The notes: a model not told the origin generated them from the letters alone. DNA of 64,000 bases from Neobacillus soli NBRC 102451 (GCF_001591665.1 NZ_BCVI01000053.1:1-64000), one strand, 5' to 3'; positions 16,397-25,285 are shown, numbered from the stretch's first letter. Made by a program: numbers and translations.

Positions 16397-18400
16397 TTGA
16401 GGAAGGTTGTTGGGTTGTTGTTTTCGCTTGTTTTGTTGGTTCTGCCGGCTTTGGCTGGTTGTAGTAAGGAGCCGACGCCGGAGGATCGTTTTGCTGAGTA
16501 CATAGGGTTATGGAATCAGCAAAAGTTTGCTAAGATGTATGATTACCTTTCTAACGATGCGAAAGAGGGCATCACCAAAGATGAGTTTACAAGCCGCTAT
16601 CAAAAAATCTATGAAGACCTCCAGATTTCAGACCTCAAGATTAACTTCAAAAAGCCAAAAGATGATAAACAGGCGAAAAAAGAGAAAGCAACGTATTCTT
16701 TTAGCGCCAAAATGAACAGCAGTGCGGGTGCTATTGCATTCACCCACAAAGCGAATTTGCAAAAGGAAGGCAAGGACGATAAGAAGAACTGGTATGTAGA
16801 CTGGGATACTGAGTTCATTTTTCCAGAATTGCAAGAGGGTGACACGATTGGCGTGAGCACAATTGCGCCTCAAAGAGGGGAGATTGTCGACCGCAACGGT
16901 GATGGGCTGGCGGTGAATGGCCAGGCGTACGAGGTGGGTGTGGTGGCCGGGAAGATGACGGATCAGGTCATGGAGCCGTTGGCATCGCTGTTAAGAATGA
17001 ATCGTGAGCAAATTACCAAGGCACTGAACGCGAGCTGGGTGAAGCCGGGGTTGTTTGTGCCACTGAAGAAGGTGTCGATGCAGGATCAGGAGCGGATTGC
17101 CCAGTTGGTTGCGCTTGAGCCGGTGCAAACGCGCAAAGTCGGGGCGCGGATTTATCCTTATGGGGAAGCGGCGGCGCAATTGGTGGGTTATGTGGGTGCG
17201 ATTACTGCTGATGAGCTGGAAAAACGGAAGGACAAAGGATATACGAGTAGTGATGTGATAGGAAAAAGAGGGCTCGAGCAAGTGTATGACGAGCAGTTGA
17301 AGGGCACGAACGGTGTCAAAATTATTATTAAAAAGAAGGCTGGCGGTGAGGATGTGGTGCTGGCCGAAAAACCGGTGGCTGATGGGAAGGAGATTAAACT
17401 GACCATTGATGCGAATGTGCAGACGTCGATTTTTGATGAGCTGGATGGCGAGGCAGGCACGGCAGCAGCGATGAACCCTGTGAGCGGTGAAACGCTGGCG
17501 CTTGTCAGCAGCCCTTCGTTTGACCCGAACCAGGCCGCGCTGGGCTTCTCGGCGGGGGAATGGAAGGCGTTGCAGGCTGACAAGAAGCAGCCTCTCACAA
17601 CGCGCTTTAAGCAGGCTTATGCGCCGGGGTCGGTGATGAAAGCTATTACGGCAGCGGTCGGTTTGTCCAGCGGGGCGATTACGGCGAATGAGTCGGTGCC
17701 AATCCTTGGGGCGAAATGGCAAAAGGATAAATCGTGGGGCGGTTATTTTGTGACGCGGGTACATGCGGGGACAGAACCGGTAAACCTGGAAAAGGCATTC
17801 GTTTATTCTGATAATATTTATTTTGCGCAGGCAGCGTTAAAAATGGGCAAGGCTACGTTTGCGGACGGGTTGAAGAAGTTTGGCTTTGAGGAGGAGCTTG
17901 ATTTTCCATTCCCGTTGGAGAAATCAACGATCGGCGGGCTCGACGGGGCAATAGCGCTTGCTGACTCCGGTTATGGTCAGGGACAAATTCAGATGAGCGT
18001 CGTTCATTTGCTGGCTTCCTATACGCCGTTTATTAATAATGGCAATATGATTAAGCCGATTTTATTGGAAGCCGAGCAGAAGGGTCAGGTGCTGAAAGAG
18101 GCGGTGGTTTCTGGCGAGCATGCCGGGCTGATTGCGGCGGATTTACGGAAGGTTGTTGGTGACGCGAACGGGACCGCCCATAAGGCTGATATGGCGGACT
18201 ATCCGCTTGCTGGGAAAACTGGGACCGCGGAGTTAAAGCAGAAGCAGGGTGAAACTGGGACCGAAAACGGCTGGTTCATTGCTTATAATACGAAGTCGCC
18301 GAGTTTGATGGTGGCGATGATGGTTGAGGATGTTCTGGGCCGGGGCGGTTCGGGGATCGCGGTGAAGAAAGTGAAAAATATTTTTATGCAGAGGAAATAA
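16397..18400 (+). CDS. Class B penicillin-binding protein with MecA-type N-terminal domain
   Basis: A 667-residue lipoprotein-anchored transpeptidase that cross-links peptidoglycan. The N-terminus has a lipobox (LAGC, Cys21), then an NTF2-like MecA_N domain (about 26-145), a dimerisation domain (about 155-310) and the transpeptidase domain with Ser412 in SVMK, SDN (471-473) and KTG (607-609). Length and domains match B. subtilis PBP3 and the low-affinity PBP2a type, so reduced beta-lactam sensitivity is possible but not shown. The TTG start follows GGGAGGGG at 16383-16390. GC content is visibly higher than in the flanking repeats. It stands where B. subtilis has unrelated genes. Confidence 0.9.
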   Translation: MRKVVGLLFSLVLLVLPALAGCSKEPTPEDRFAEYIGLWNQQKFAKMYDYLSNDAKEGITKDEFTSRYQKIYEDLQISDLKINFKKPKDDKQAKKEKATYSFSAKMNSSAGAIAFTHKANLQKEGKDDKKNWYVDWDTEFIFPELQEGDTIGVSTIAPQRGEIVDRNGDGLAVNGQAYEVGVVAGKMTDQVMEPLASLLRMNREQITKALNASWVKPGLFVPLKKVSMQDQERIAQLVALEPVQTRKVGARIYPYGEAAAQLVGYVGAITADELEKRKDKGYTSSDVIGKRGLEQVYDEQLKGTNGVKIIIKKKAGGEDVVLAEKPVADGKEIKLTIDANVQTSIFDELDGEAGTAAAMNPVSGETLALVSSPSFDPNQAALGFSAGEWKALQADKKQPLTTRFKQAYAPGSVMKAITAAVGLSSGAITANESVPILGAKWQKDKSWGGYFVTRVHAGTEPVNLEKAFVYSDNIYFAQAALKMGKATFADGLKKFGFEEELDFPFPLEKSTIGGLDGAIALADSGYGQGQIQMSVVHLLASYTPFINNGNMIKPILLEAEQKGQVLKEAVVSGEHAGLIAADLRKVVGDANGTAHKADMADYPLAGKTGTAELKQKQGETGTENGWFIAYNTKSPSLMVAMMVEDVLGRGGSGIAVKKVKNIFMQRK

Positions 18401-18410
18401 ACTGAGTGGT

Positions 18411-18497
18411 GTCAGGCACTGTGCGAGAGGGTAGCGCATGAACCGCCGGTGTCAGGCACCAAACGAGGCACCAGGAGGTACACCGGTGTCAGGCACC
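18411..18497. repeat. GGTGTCAGGCAC cluster after the PBP gene
   Basis: Exact 13-mers lie at 18448-18460 and 18485-18497, with a one-base variant near 18411. The 18498-18559 remainder is free of genes. Confidence 0.8.
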
Positions 18498-18559
18498 AGG
18501 GTTCCACCGCGCGATCCACCATGCCAGGTACCGTGCGTGATATCCACGCACTTAAGTAT

Positions 18560-18601
18560 AGCTAGGGAGGCCATCAAGGAAAATAAATGGCCTCCCTAGC
18601 T
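18560..18601. terminator. Hairpin between the PBP and ATL genes
   Basis: AGCTAGGGAGGCCAT (18560-18574) and ATGGCCTCCCTAGCT (18587-18601) form a perfect 15-base stem. TTATTTTTAT follows on the plus strand. It separates the converging PBP and ATL genes. Confidence 0.75.
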
Positions 18602-18606
18602 TATTT

Positions 18607-18924
18607 TTATGTGTTACTAGGAGGGATCCACTGATACCTCCCCAAATCAATTCCCCCATTTAGCCCTACTTGGACACCTTCTGCCTCAAGCGAAAGCCAT
18701 TGCTCATTGTAAGACTCGTCGTCTTGGAGGGCGATTTGCCCCTTGGCGTTGATGACGCGGTGCCAGGGAAGCTGATGCTTCCTGCTCATGGAATGAAGGA
18801 CGCGGACGACCTGGCGGGCAGCACGGGGGCTTCCAGCCAGCCTGGCGATCTGGCCGTAAGTCGCAACCTTGCCCTCGGGAATGCTGCGAATAATTTCAAC
18901 TACATTTTCGGTAAAAGGTGTCAT
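18607..18924 (-). CDS. Alkyltransferase-like (ATL) DNA repair protein
   Basis: A 105-residue protein with the MGMT/Ada DNA-binding fold (TYGQIARLAG, RAARQVVRVLH) and the active-site loop PWHRVI at 53-58. Trp54 replaces the methyl-acceptor Cys of the canonical PCHRV. Proteins with this change are alkyltransferase-like: they bind O6-alkylguanine and flag it for nucleotide excision repair instead of repairing it. The length equals other single-domain ATL proteins. The start ATG at 18924 has only a weak ribosome site. The gene converges on the PBP gene with a hairpin between them. Confidence 0.88.
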   Translation of the reverse strand: MTPFTENVVEIIRSIPEGKVATYGQIARLAGSPRAARQVVRVLHSMSRKHQLPWHRVINAKGQIALQDDESYNEQWLSLEAEGVQVGLNGGIDLGRYQWIPPSNT

Positions 18925-19356
18925 TATACGTACGATCCTTTCAAATTTTAATAATCATTTTTCTGCTGGTCGTTTGTTTTTCCCACACACATACTTTTTC
19001 TGCGTATAGCAAGATATGACCCATTATATAATTTTTAAAGAAGCCGTTAAAGGCATGTTTGATGGATTGGATAACTTTTGAAACGGGGAATTATGGAATG
19101 ATTTCAGATTTGAATAATATTTTTCTGTCGACAAATTTCTCAGGAAATAATAGTATCATTCGGTTATTTCCATAAGGAAACCTATATTTGACGGGCTTTT
19201 GTGGGGATGTCGAAAATAGGTAAAATGTCCATTTTTCGAAAGACTCCCGCGCAGGCGTTGTCCTGATTGACTATTTCTTGCATAATCCCGTATCCAAGCT
19301 AATAAGATGTTACAAACCTTTACAAAGAGAGTGTTTGAGGTGAGGAGTCGTTTGAA
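18925..19356. other. Intergenic stretch with no gene seen
   Basis: An A/T-rich stretch with stop codons in all frames. It should hold the promoter of the ATL gene on the left and, on the right, the mother-cell promoter of the spoIIID leader. I could not fix either confidently. Confidence 0.4.
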
Positions 19357-19410
19357 ATGAGCGGATATACAGCCGGGGACATGATTAGTCATTATATTGA
19401 CAGAAGGTAA
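19357..19410 (+). CDS. Short leader peptide upstream of spoIIID, possible usd analogue
   Basis: A 17-codon reading frame (MSGYTAGDMISHYIDRR) starts with ATG nine bases after GAGGTGAGGAG (19337-19347), a ribosome site better than that of many full genes here. B. subtilis has a short translated gene, usd, upstream of spoIIID, whose translation is needed for spoIIID expression. Position suggests the same role here. However, about 285 bases, including three GGTGCCTGACACC modules, separate it from spoIIID. It may also be the surviving start of a gene cut short by the repeats. Confidence 0.4.
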   Translation: MSGYTAGDMISHYIDRR

Positions 19411-19427
19411 GATACTTTCTGCCGCAA

Positions 19428-19557
19428 GGTGCCTGACACCCGTGTCAGGATGGTGTCCTCCAGGTGAGGACAAATGTCTTTTGCTGGTGCCTGACACCAA
19501 CGTTCTAGATGGTGTCCACCTACAGAGGACAAATGTTTTTTTATGGTGCCTGACACC
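19428..19557. repeat. Three GGTGCCTGACACC modules between the leader peptide and spoIIID
   Basis: The 13-mer lies at 19428-19440, 19486-19498 and 19545-19557, 58 to 59 bases apart. The intervals carry GGTGTCC(A/T)CC and GAGGACAAATGT, so three copies of a composite module of about 58 bases are in tandem. A following GTGACACC/CACCATT-rich tract runs to about 19620. Confidence 0.88.
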
Positions 19558-19694
19558 ATTGCAGTGACACCGCTGCAGTGATGCCATAACTGTGACACCA
19601 TTACTGAGCCACCATTGCGGAAGCAGAATTAGTCGAAGTGATAAGCGGGTTCTTATTTCACACTACTCACATCCATTTTAGGGAGGGCGAGAGT

Positions 19695-19967
19695 GTGCAC
19701 GATTACATCAAAGAGAGAACTATCAAGATTGGAAAGTATATCGTGGAGACGAGGAAAACGGTTCGCGTGATTGCGAAGGAGTTTGGCGTATCCAAAAGTA
19801 CAGTCCATAAGGATTTGACAGAGAGGCTTCCTGAGATTAATCCAGAACTGGCAAATGAGGTTAAAGAAATTCTAGATTACCATAAATCGATCCGGCATCT
19901 CCGGGGTGGAGAGGCAACAAAAATGAAATACCAAAAAGAAGACAAGGAAAGCGAGGCTGTCAAATAA
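19695..19967 (+). CDS. spoIIID: Sporulation transcription regulator SpoIIID
   Basis: A 90-residue helix-turn-helix regulator that acts in the mother cell on SigE- and SigK-dependent genes. The helix-turn-helix is RVIAKEFGVSKSTVHKDL (about 22-40), and the sequence is nearly identical to B. subtilis SpoIIID over the first 80 residues. The start is GTG 19695 (translated MHDYIKERTIK), seven bases after GGGAGGG at 19681-19687; a longer in-frame reading from 19638 has no ribosome site. spoIIID-mbl order is conserved. Confidence 0.96.
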   Translation: MHDYIKERTIKIGKYIVETRKTVRVIAKEFGVSKSTVHKDLTERLPEINPELANEVKEILDYHKSIRHLRGGEATKMKYQKEDKESEAVK

Positions 19968-20163
19968 GCCGCATTTTCCAGGCATCCTTAGTGGAAGGAA
20001 AGCTTTTCAAAAAAGAATCTCTTGGAATCCTCCTATTCCGACAAATTTCTGCAAAATCCTACGTTTCTAATGGAAAACATTATGGAAATAGTAACGTATA
20101 TGATACAATTAACAATTAGGAAAAGTATGTGGATTTTTGTTTCCAAGGAGGAAAGAAAAGAGA

Positions 20164-21165
20164 ATGTTTGCAAGAGATATTGGGATTGACTTGGGAACGG
20201 CTAACGTGTTAATTCACGTCAAAGGCCGTGGAATCGTATTAAATGAGCCGTCTGTAGTGGCAATTGACAAAAATACAAATCGCGTTCTTGCTGTTGGTGA
20301 AGAAGCTCGCCGTATGGTCGGGCGTACACCAGGGAACATCGTCGCCATCCGCCCGTTGAAAGACGGCGTTATCGCTGACTTTGATGTTACTGAAGCAATG
20401 TTAAAGCATTTTATTAATAAGTTAAACGTGAAAGGCTTTTTATCAAAGCCGCGCATTTTGATCTGCTGCCCAACGAATATTACAAGCGTGGAGCAAAAGG
20501 CGATCAAGGAAGCTGCTGAAAAAAGCGGCGGGAAAAAGATTTATCTTGAAGAAGAGCCAAAGGTTGCGGCAATCGGCGCTGGCATGGACATCTTCCAGCC
20601 AAGCGGAAACATGGTGGTGGACATCGGGGGAGGAACGACAGATGTTGCTGTACTTTCAATGGGCGATATCGTGACTTCTTCCTCCATCAAAATGGCCGGC
20701 GACAAGTTCGACGCCGAAATCCTCAGCTACATCAAGCGTGAGTACAAGCTGTTGATTGGTGAACGCACATCTGAGAATATTAAAATCAACATTGGTACGG
20801 TATTCCCTGGGTCACGTTCGGAAGAAATGGAAATCCGCGGCCGTGATATGGTAAGCGGTTTGCCGCGCACGATTACCGTTCGTTCGGAAGAAATCGAGGG
20901 CGCCTTACGCGAATCGGTGGCCGTTATCGTTCAAGCAGCAAAAAGTGTGCTTGAGCGCACACCGCCGGAACTTTCGGCGGACATCATTGACCGCGGCGTT
21001 ATTTTGACCGGAGGCGGAGCATTGCTGCACGGTATCGACATGCTGCTTGCTGACGAGCTGAAGGTTCCCGTCCTTGTGGCGGAAAACCCAATGGACTGCG
21101 TCGCGATTGGCACAGGCATCATGCTTGATAATATTGACCGGATTCCAAACCGAAAGTTAGGTTAA
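20164..21165 (+). CDS. mbl: Rod-shape protein Mbl (MreB-like actin)
   Basis: A 333-residue bacterial actin that organises lateral wall synthesis. The phosphate-1 loop is DLGTANVLI, the phosphate-2 motif is VVDIGGGTTDVAVLS, and the adenosine motif is TGGGALLHG. It is closest to Mbl rather than MreB or MreBH by sequence and by position after spoIIID. The start is ATG 20164 (MFARDIGIDLG); AAGGAGG at 20144-20150 lies 13 bases upstream, slightly far. A longer in-frame start at 20137 is unlikely, as it precedes the ribosome site. Confidence 0.96.
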   Translation: MFARDIGIDLGTANVLIHVKGRGIVLNEPSVVAIDKNTNRVLAVGEEARRMVGRTPGNIVAIRPLKDGVIADFDVTEAMLKHFINKLNVKGFLSKPRILICCPTNITSVEQKAIKEAAEKSGGKKIYLEEEPKVAAIGAGMDIFQPSGNMVVDIGGGTTDVAVLSMGDIVTSSSIKMAGDKFDAEILSYIKREYKLLIGERTSENIKINIGTVFPGSRSEEMEIRGRDMVSGLPRTITVRSEEIEGALRESVAVIVQAAKSVLERTPPELSADIIDRGVILTGGGALLHGIDMLLADELKVPVLVAENPMDCVAIGTGIMLDNIDRIPNRKLG

Positions 21166-21232
21166 TATTTTTTTGAAAAAAGAAACCAAGTTACTCTGAA
21201 GCAAACAAAAGTCTAATGAAGCAGGCGGGACA

Positions 21233-21256
21233 AGCCTCAATCATTGGGCTTTTTAT
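21233..21256 (+). terminator. Terminator of mbl
   Basis: AGCCTCAA and TTGGGCT form a short stem followed by TTTTTATTTT. Confidence 0.65.
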
Positions 21257-21531
21257 TTTGCGCGGCCCCACAAAACTCCTCAAATCCATGCAAAAACCCC
21301 AAAATTCGATCAATTTTTACACAGATTGACTTTTTCCTGCAAAAAGTTAATGAGTATTTCCAAATAATTTTTTATAATAGAAGAATGAATGGATTTTTAT
21401 AAAAATAAACCCAATAGGGGCCGAACATAAAAATTGGTTATAATATGAATTAACATACTGAGTCCGTAGTCACGATGCTTAATAAATAAATAGCGCAAAT
21501 GAACGGAATTCAGTCAAAGGGGAATTAAGGA

Positions 21532-21915
21532 ATGTCTGCAAATAATTCAAACCAAGAGCCAATCAGAACGAGAGAGGAATACAAACAAGCGAAAGCCGAG
21601 GAGCAGCAGCGGAAAAAAGATGCGGCGGATCGGGCGAAAAATGAGAAGCGCAAAAGGAAAAGCGATGCCAAAGAGGACAAAGTCATAAACGAAGAAAAGA
21701 AAGAGGCAGGGGCAGCGCCCACGAATAACAAACGGATTAGAATTCGCCTGATGCCGATTTGGCTTCGTCTTATTCTTATCGTTGTACTCATTTTCGTGTG
21801 CATGGCGTCTGGGGCGGTTGTTGGTTACGGGATGCTTGGGGGCGGCAAAATTGCCGACGTCTTTAAGGAATCGACGTGGACGCATATTCGTGATTTAGTG
21901 GATAAAGGAAAATAA
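21532..21915 (+). CDS. EpuA-like (RNA polymerase subunit beta-annotated) membrane protein
   Basis: A 127-residue protein of the EpuA family, often mislabelled DNA-directed RNA polymerase subunit beta. The first 60 residues are extremely charged (Lys/Glu/Arg-rich, probably disordered). A basic stretch (RIRIRLMPIWLR) leads into one membrane helix (about 80-103), and a short extracellular tail follows. The function is not established. It lies between mbl and fabZ, where it is found in several Bacillaceae. Start supported by AAGG-rich bases before ATG 21532. Confidence 0.78.
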   Translation: MSANNSNQEPIRTREEYKQAKAEEQQRKKDAADRAKNEKRKRKSDAKEDKVINEEKKEAGAAPTNNKRIRIRLMPIWLRLILIVVLIFVCMASGAVVGYGMLGGGKIADVFKESTWTHIRDLVDKGK

Positions 21916-22010
21916 ATGGAGGAAGGGATTCCTATATCCCTTCCCTTTTGTCTATTATAAGTAGTAGAATAGGAATTAAATAGTTGTTACTAGTAGGAGG
22001 TACTAATACC

Positions 22011-22445
22011 ATGCTCGATATCGATCAAATCAAAGAAATCATCCCACATCGCTACCCATTTTTGCTGGTAGATCGAATTTTGGAAGTCGAAGACGGAAAA
22101 AGGGCGGTCGGAATTAAAAACGTTTCTGCCAATGAAGAGTTTTTCAACGGCCATTTTCCAGATTACCCGGTGATGCCCGGGGTATTAATCGTCGAAGCAC
22201 TTGCCCAGGTCGGTGCTGTGGCAATGTTGAAAAAAGAAGAAAACCGCGGTCGCTTAGCCTTTTTTGCAGGAATCGATGGCTGTCGCTTTAAAAAGCAAGT
22301 CAAGCCCGGCGACCAGCTTCGTCTTGAAGTCGAAATAGTGCGCCTGCGCGGACCAATCGGCAAGGGAAAAGCGGTTGCCACGGTTGATGGCGAGCTTGTC
22401 TGTGAAGCGGAAATTACCTTTGCTTTAGGGGAGAAAAAAGAATAA
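22011..22445 (+). CDS. fabZ: 3-hydroxyacyl-ACP dehydratase FabZ
   Basis: A 144-residue hot-dog-fold dehydratase of type II fatty acid synthesis. The active-site motif is [20 protein letters not shown], with the catalytic His (GHF) and the Glu of VEA. The start is ATG 22011 ([19 protein letters not shown]), with AGGAGG at 21995-22000; an upstream in-frame start would run through that site. In B. subtilis fabZ (ywpB) likewise lies downstream of mbl. A strong terminator follows. Confidence 0.95.
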   Translation: MLDIDQIKEIIPHRYPFLLVDRILEVEDGKRAVGIKNVSANEEFFNGHFPDYPVMPGVLIVEALAQVGAVAMLKKEENRGRLAFFAGIDGCRFKKQVKPGDQLRLEVEIVRLRGPIGKGKAVATVDGELVCEAEITFALGEKKE

Positions 22446-22455
22446 GCAAATGCGA

Positions 22456-22488
22456 AACGGCCGGAGGTGAATTTCCGGCCGTTTTTTT
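22456..22488 (+). terminator. Terminator of fabZ
   Basis: AACGGCCGG pairs with CCGGCCGTT around a ten-base loop, followed by seven T. Confidence 0.85.
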
Positions 22489-22542
22489 GAGCAATTAAGA
22501 ATGTGCAATTGCCTATAAAATTTCTCCAACAAACGCTCTCCG

Positions 22543-22974
22543 CTAGCTATTCTTCACTTTCAGCTTCGGTTTGCTTTTTATTTTATCCCTAAATTCGCTA
22601 AGGAGTGCCGAACCTTCAAGACCCTTTTGGAGGAGATTCTCGAGTAGGAGCTCAGAGTAGTCGCTTTTGTTGCGGCGGATATGTCCTTCAAACAGGACGC
22701 TAATATTGTTTTCAAATTTAATCAACGAGCAAATTTTTGTTTGAAAATAGGCAGGGGCATTTTCTTTTTTCGTGATGACCGCTTCGACAATAATGTCACG
22801 GTCCTGCTCGGAAATTTTTTTAAAATAATCATAGAGAGACAAATCAGTATACGCCTCAAGCAGCCAAGTGGAGCGGTCGTCTTCCTTATTGAGAATTAAG
22901 CCGTCCTCTAACGGGACTTCAATCGAGCGGTCCTCGTCCACCACATCCAATGAGTATAACTTAAAAGATTTCAT
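22543..22974 (-). CDS. ywpF: YwpF-like protein
   Basis: A 143-residue protein that starts MKSFKLYSLDVVDE, typical of the YwpF family; function unknown. It is a soluble, acidic/basic mixed protein with a Lys-rich C-terminus and no recognised catalytic motif. The start is ATG 22974, after AGGAGG on the minus strand; the longer in-frame start at 23028 has no ribosome site. It lies between fabZ and ssbB as ywpF does in B. subtilis. Confidence 0.85.
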   Translation of the reverse strand: MKSFKLYSLDVVDEDRSIEVPLEDGLILNKEDDRSTWLLEAYTDLSLYDYFKKISEQDRDIIVEAVITKKENAPAYFQTKICSLIKFENNISVLFEGHIRRNKSDYSELLLENLLQKGLEGSALLSEFRDKIKSKPKLKVKNS

Positions 22975-23218
22975 AGCAATCCTCCTATTTATTTTTTCTA
23001 AATTATAACATATGAGCGGCAGAAGCAAATGTCGAAAAATAATTGTCGAAATTTAGTTTTGCGTCTGTTGGGAGAAGAATTGAAGCAAAATTTGACAAAA
23101 AGCCCGCTGAAAACCCTCTATTCCCGAAAATGTGAGCTTGATAACGGCCATATCGCGGTTTTACAAGCTGACAGCCCTGGCGTTATGATAATACCATAAA
23201 CAGGAAGGAGAGGGGAAA

Positions 23219-23590
23219 ATGATCAATCAAGTCACACTTGTCGGCCGCCTGACCCGGGATCCAGAACTAAAGTCAACGGCGGAAGGAACGCATGTAACCC
23301 ACATCACCTTGGCCGTGACTCGGCATTATCGAAACCAGCACGGCGAGATTGAGGCCGATTTCGTGCAGTGCACACTGTGGCGGAAGGCGGCGGAAAATAC
23401 GACCCAGTATTGCCGCAAAGGTTCAGTCGTGGGCATCACGGGGAGATTGCAAACCCGAAATTACGATAACAAAGAGGGAAAAAGGGTGTACGTCACAGAG
23501 GTGATTGCCGAAAGTATCCGTTTTCTAAGCGCCAAGCCGCACAACGTGATCACCGAGCAGAAAAAGGAGGAAACGGCCATTGGGGTATAA
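23219..23590 (+). CDS. ssbB: Single-stranded DNA-binding protein SsbB
   Basis: A 123-residue OB-fold SSB (MINQVTLVGRLTRDPEL, FVQCTLWRKAAEN, VGITGRLQTRNY). It is short and lacks the acidic DDDLPF-type tip of SsbA, as in B. subtilis SsbB (YwpH), which acts mainly in natural transformation. Location after ywpF supports SsbB. I looked for paired ComK boxes upstream and found only one partial AT box, so competence control is not shown. AAGGAGAGG precedes the ATG. Confidence 0.9.
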   Translation: MINQVTLVGRLTRDPELKSTAEGTHVTHITLAVTRHYRNQHGEIEADFVQCTLWRKAAENTTQYCRKGSVVGITGRLQTRNYDNKEGKRVYVTEVIAESIRFLSAKPHNVITEQKKEETAIGV

Positions 23591-23813
23591 CCATGACGCG
23601 GAGAGCAACTTAGAGCAGCTGCTTGAAAGTTTAATAAAAATGGTTGGCAAGGCAAATAAAAATGTCGACGGCCTGCAGAAGCGCGTCAGCCAGCTGGAAT
23701 GGCTCATAAAGGAACAACAGCAAGGAATAAAGGAAAGAGACAACCTCATCAGAATTTACTCCGAACAACCACACGAATCTTCATCAGCAAACATTCCATA
23801 TCATGTTGGGTAA
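23580..23813 (+). CDS. Small coiled-coil protein coupled to ssbB
   Basis: A 77-residue protein not recognised by name. Residues 8-55 form a regular heptad pattern (LEQLLESLIKMVGKANKNV, LQKRVSQLEWLI), suggesting a coiled coil. The TTG start lies nine bases after AAGGAGG (23564-23570) inside the end of ssbB, and the two genes overlap by 11 bases, so translation is coupled. It may assist SsbB or be unrelated; nothing else indicates a function. Confidence 0.65.
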   Translation: MGYNHDAESNLEQLLESLIKMVGKANKNVDGLQKRVSQLEWLIKEQQQGIKERDNLIRIYSEQPHESSSANIPYHVG

Positions 23814-23953
23814 AATGCGTTGCTCTTCAACAAAAACGCCACTGTTTTTGCTGCCAGACTTACTTGCCGGCGAATAGTTTAAAAAATATCCCCGCCTAAC
23901 GGACCTTAGTTGTTAAAGAAAATCAAACGTCACTTCAACTGCATCCTCTTATC

Positions 23954-23981
23954 TGGCCGCCATTTGCCGGAGTTTTTTTTT
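23954..23981 (+). terminator. U-run hairpin directly before the two-box element
   Basis: CTGGC and GCCGG around an eight-base loop, followed by nine T. The stem is weak, but the T run is long. The equivalent position at 54308-54331 also has a terminator. Confidence 0.5.
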
Positions 23982-23993
23982 GTATGGAAAAGT

Positions 23994-24075
23994 GGCGGAG
24001 CGCCGCAATTTAGGTGGAATATAAACATTCCTCCCCTCGATTTTAGTTTGGCCTAACTCTGCTCACACCGCCTTT
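23994..24075 (+). repeat. Two-box structured element, copy A
   Basis: A 5' box GGCGGAGCGCCGCA (23994-24007) and a 3' box CTGCTCACACCGCCTTT (24059-24075) are separated by 51 bases. The same two boxes occur at 54342-54426 with unrelated sequence between them. The 5' box can fold on itself (GGCG-GAG-CGCC) or pair with the CCGCC and GCTC of the 3' box. Both copies follow a U-run terminator and ATGGAAAA. Possibly a structured RNA; no known family is recognised. Confidence 0.6.
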
Positions 24076-24210
24076 ATTAGGAGACTAGGGCTAGGTCTCA
24101 GAATTTATTTCAAGGGTAGATGATGGCGCGGAACAATAAATTTTTTTTGGATGTTTAAAAATAATTCTGCGGGGTAAACTATTAGAAAAACCCCCCTGTT
24201 TTTTTATAGG

Positions 24211-24238
24211 AAGCCGCTGACCTTTGTGTCAGCGGCTT
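24211..24238 (+). terminator. Strong hairpin upstream of the 24463 gene
   Basis: AAGCCGCTGAC (24211-24221) and GTCAGCGGCTT (24228-24238) form a perfect 11-base stem with a six-base loop. There is no clear T run after it (CTTCTTCGATG). It may be a terminator or part of a leader. Confidence 0.5.
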
Positions 24239-24462
24239 CTTCGATGTTTCGCGGCCTGATCTTATTTTTTAAAACTTGTCTTTGTGGCGCTTATTCACTT
24301 TAATCTGACTGATAAACGAATCCACGGGGATGTGTGCATTATGCACAGTTATTGGCGTTGGAGGAATAAGCGATTTTGGTAAATTCTTTTGCAGGAAAAG
24401 AGAAATTATCGTCGAATAATAATAATTGGTGTAGATATTTGTAATATTTGGAGGTATTGCGC

Positions 24463-24864
24463 TTGATTAAAAAGAAATCATTAATTTTTATCGGAGAAAG
24501 AGGATGTAACCAACAATTGATAATTACGAAAAAACCAAGCTTTTACGATGCAGTCACACTTTCAAATCAGTCACCCCAACCAACTAAGAACACTCCATAT
24601 CGATCCATTCCGCTTGTCAGCAGCACAAACATTTCTTTCCGTAACAGCGATTACAATATCCAACTGACATCACAATCCATACAGATTTCAGAAAGCGGCC
24701 GCGAACTTTCTGAAGAAGAGGTGTTCGATATGTTGAACCACCTGATCATTAAAGAAGGAGACAAAGTGACTTTCTTTGGTTACTCCCCCTACTGTAAAAA
24801 CCGGCCAAGAAAAAAGAAAGAGCTGCTCGTTCTGGCGGCAGGTAGGAAGCTGGAAGGCGAATAA
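24463..24864 (+). CDS. Hypothetical protein, 133 residues
   Basis: Not recognised. A basic N-terminus (MIKKKSLIFIGERG) is followed by a Ser/Thr/Asn-rich middle, an acidic helix (GRELSEEEVFDMLNHLI) and a Lys/Arg-rich C-terminus. There are no membrane segments. I choose TTG 24463, eight bases after GGAGG (24450-24454); in-frame TTGs at 24448 and 24457 are too close to or within that site. It is directly followed by a 52-bp repeat array, whose first unit starts 29 bases after the stop. Confidence 0.55.
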   Translation: MIKKKSLIFIGERGCNQQLIITKKPSFYDAVTLSNQSPQPTKNTPYRSIPLVSSTNISFRNSDYNIQLTSQSIQISESGRELSEEEVFDMLNHLIIKEGDKVTFFGYSPYCKNRPRKKKELLVLAAGRKLEGE

Positions 24865-24892
24865 AGCACCTCGGAAAAATTGGAAAAAAGGA

Positions 24893-25285
24893 ATCCAATC
24901 GGGCATATTGGAGTCCGTTCCGAAGGGGAAATTGGAAAGAAGGTATCCAATCAGGCATATTGGAGCCCTTTCCGAAGGGGATATGGGAAAAAAGGTATCC
25001 AATCGGGCATATTGAACCCCGTTCCGCTAGAAAGGTCGGGAAAAGGGTATCCAATCAGGCATATTGGAACCTGTTCCGAAGGGGAAATTGGAAAAGGGGT
25101 ATCCAATCGAGCTTATTGGAACCCTTTCCGCTAGAAAGGTCGGGAAAAAGGTATCCAATCGGGCATATTGGAGCCCGTTCCGCCAGAAAGGTTAGGAAAA
25201 AAGGTATCCAATCGGGCATATTGAACCCCGTTCCGTTAGAAAAATTAGAAAAAGGGTATCCAATCGGGTTTATATTGGAACCCCT
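24893..25285 (+). repeat. 52-bp-period array with TCCAAT/ATTGGA hairpins
   Basis: Eight units have ATCCAATC starting at 24893, 24945, 24997, 25049, 25101, 25153, 25206 and 25258, a spacing of 52 with one of 53. Most units contain TCCAATCGGGCATATTGGA, a hairpin with six-base arms and a seven-base loop. Units alternate between two second halves, CGAAGGGG and CGCTAGAAAGGTCGG, so a higher-order pattern of two unit types exists. No gene is supported in 24865-25542. Confidence 0.92.

Noticed and set aside
23030..23065. ComK boxes upstream of ssbB
   Set aside because: GAAATTTAGTTTT fits one box with a mismatch, but no second box lies at an accepted spacing.
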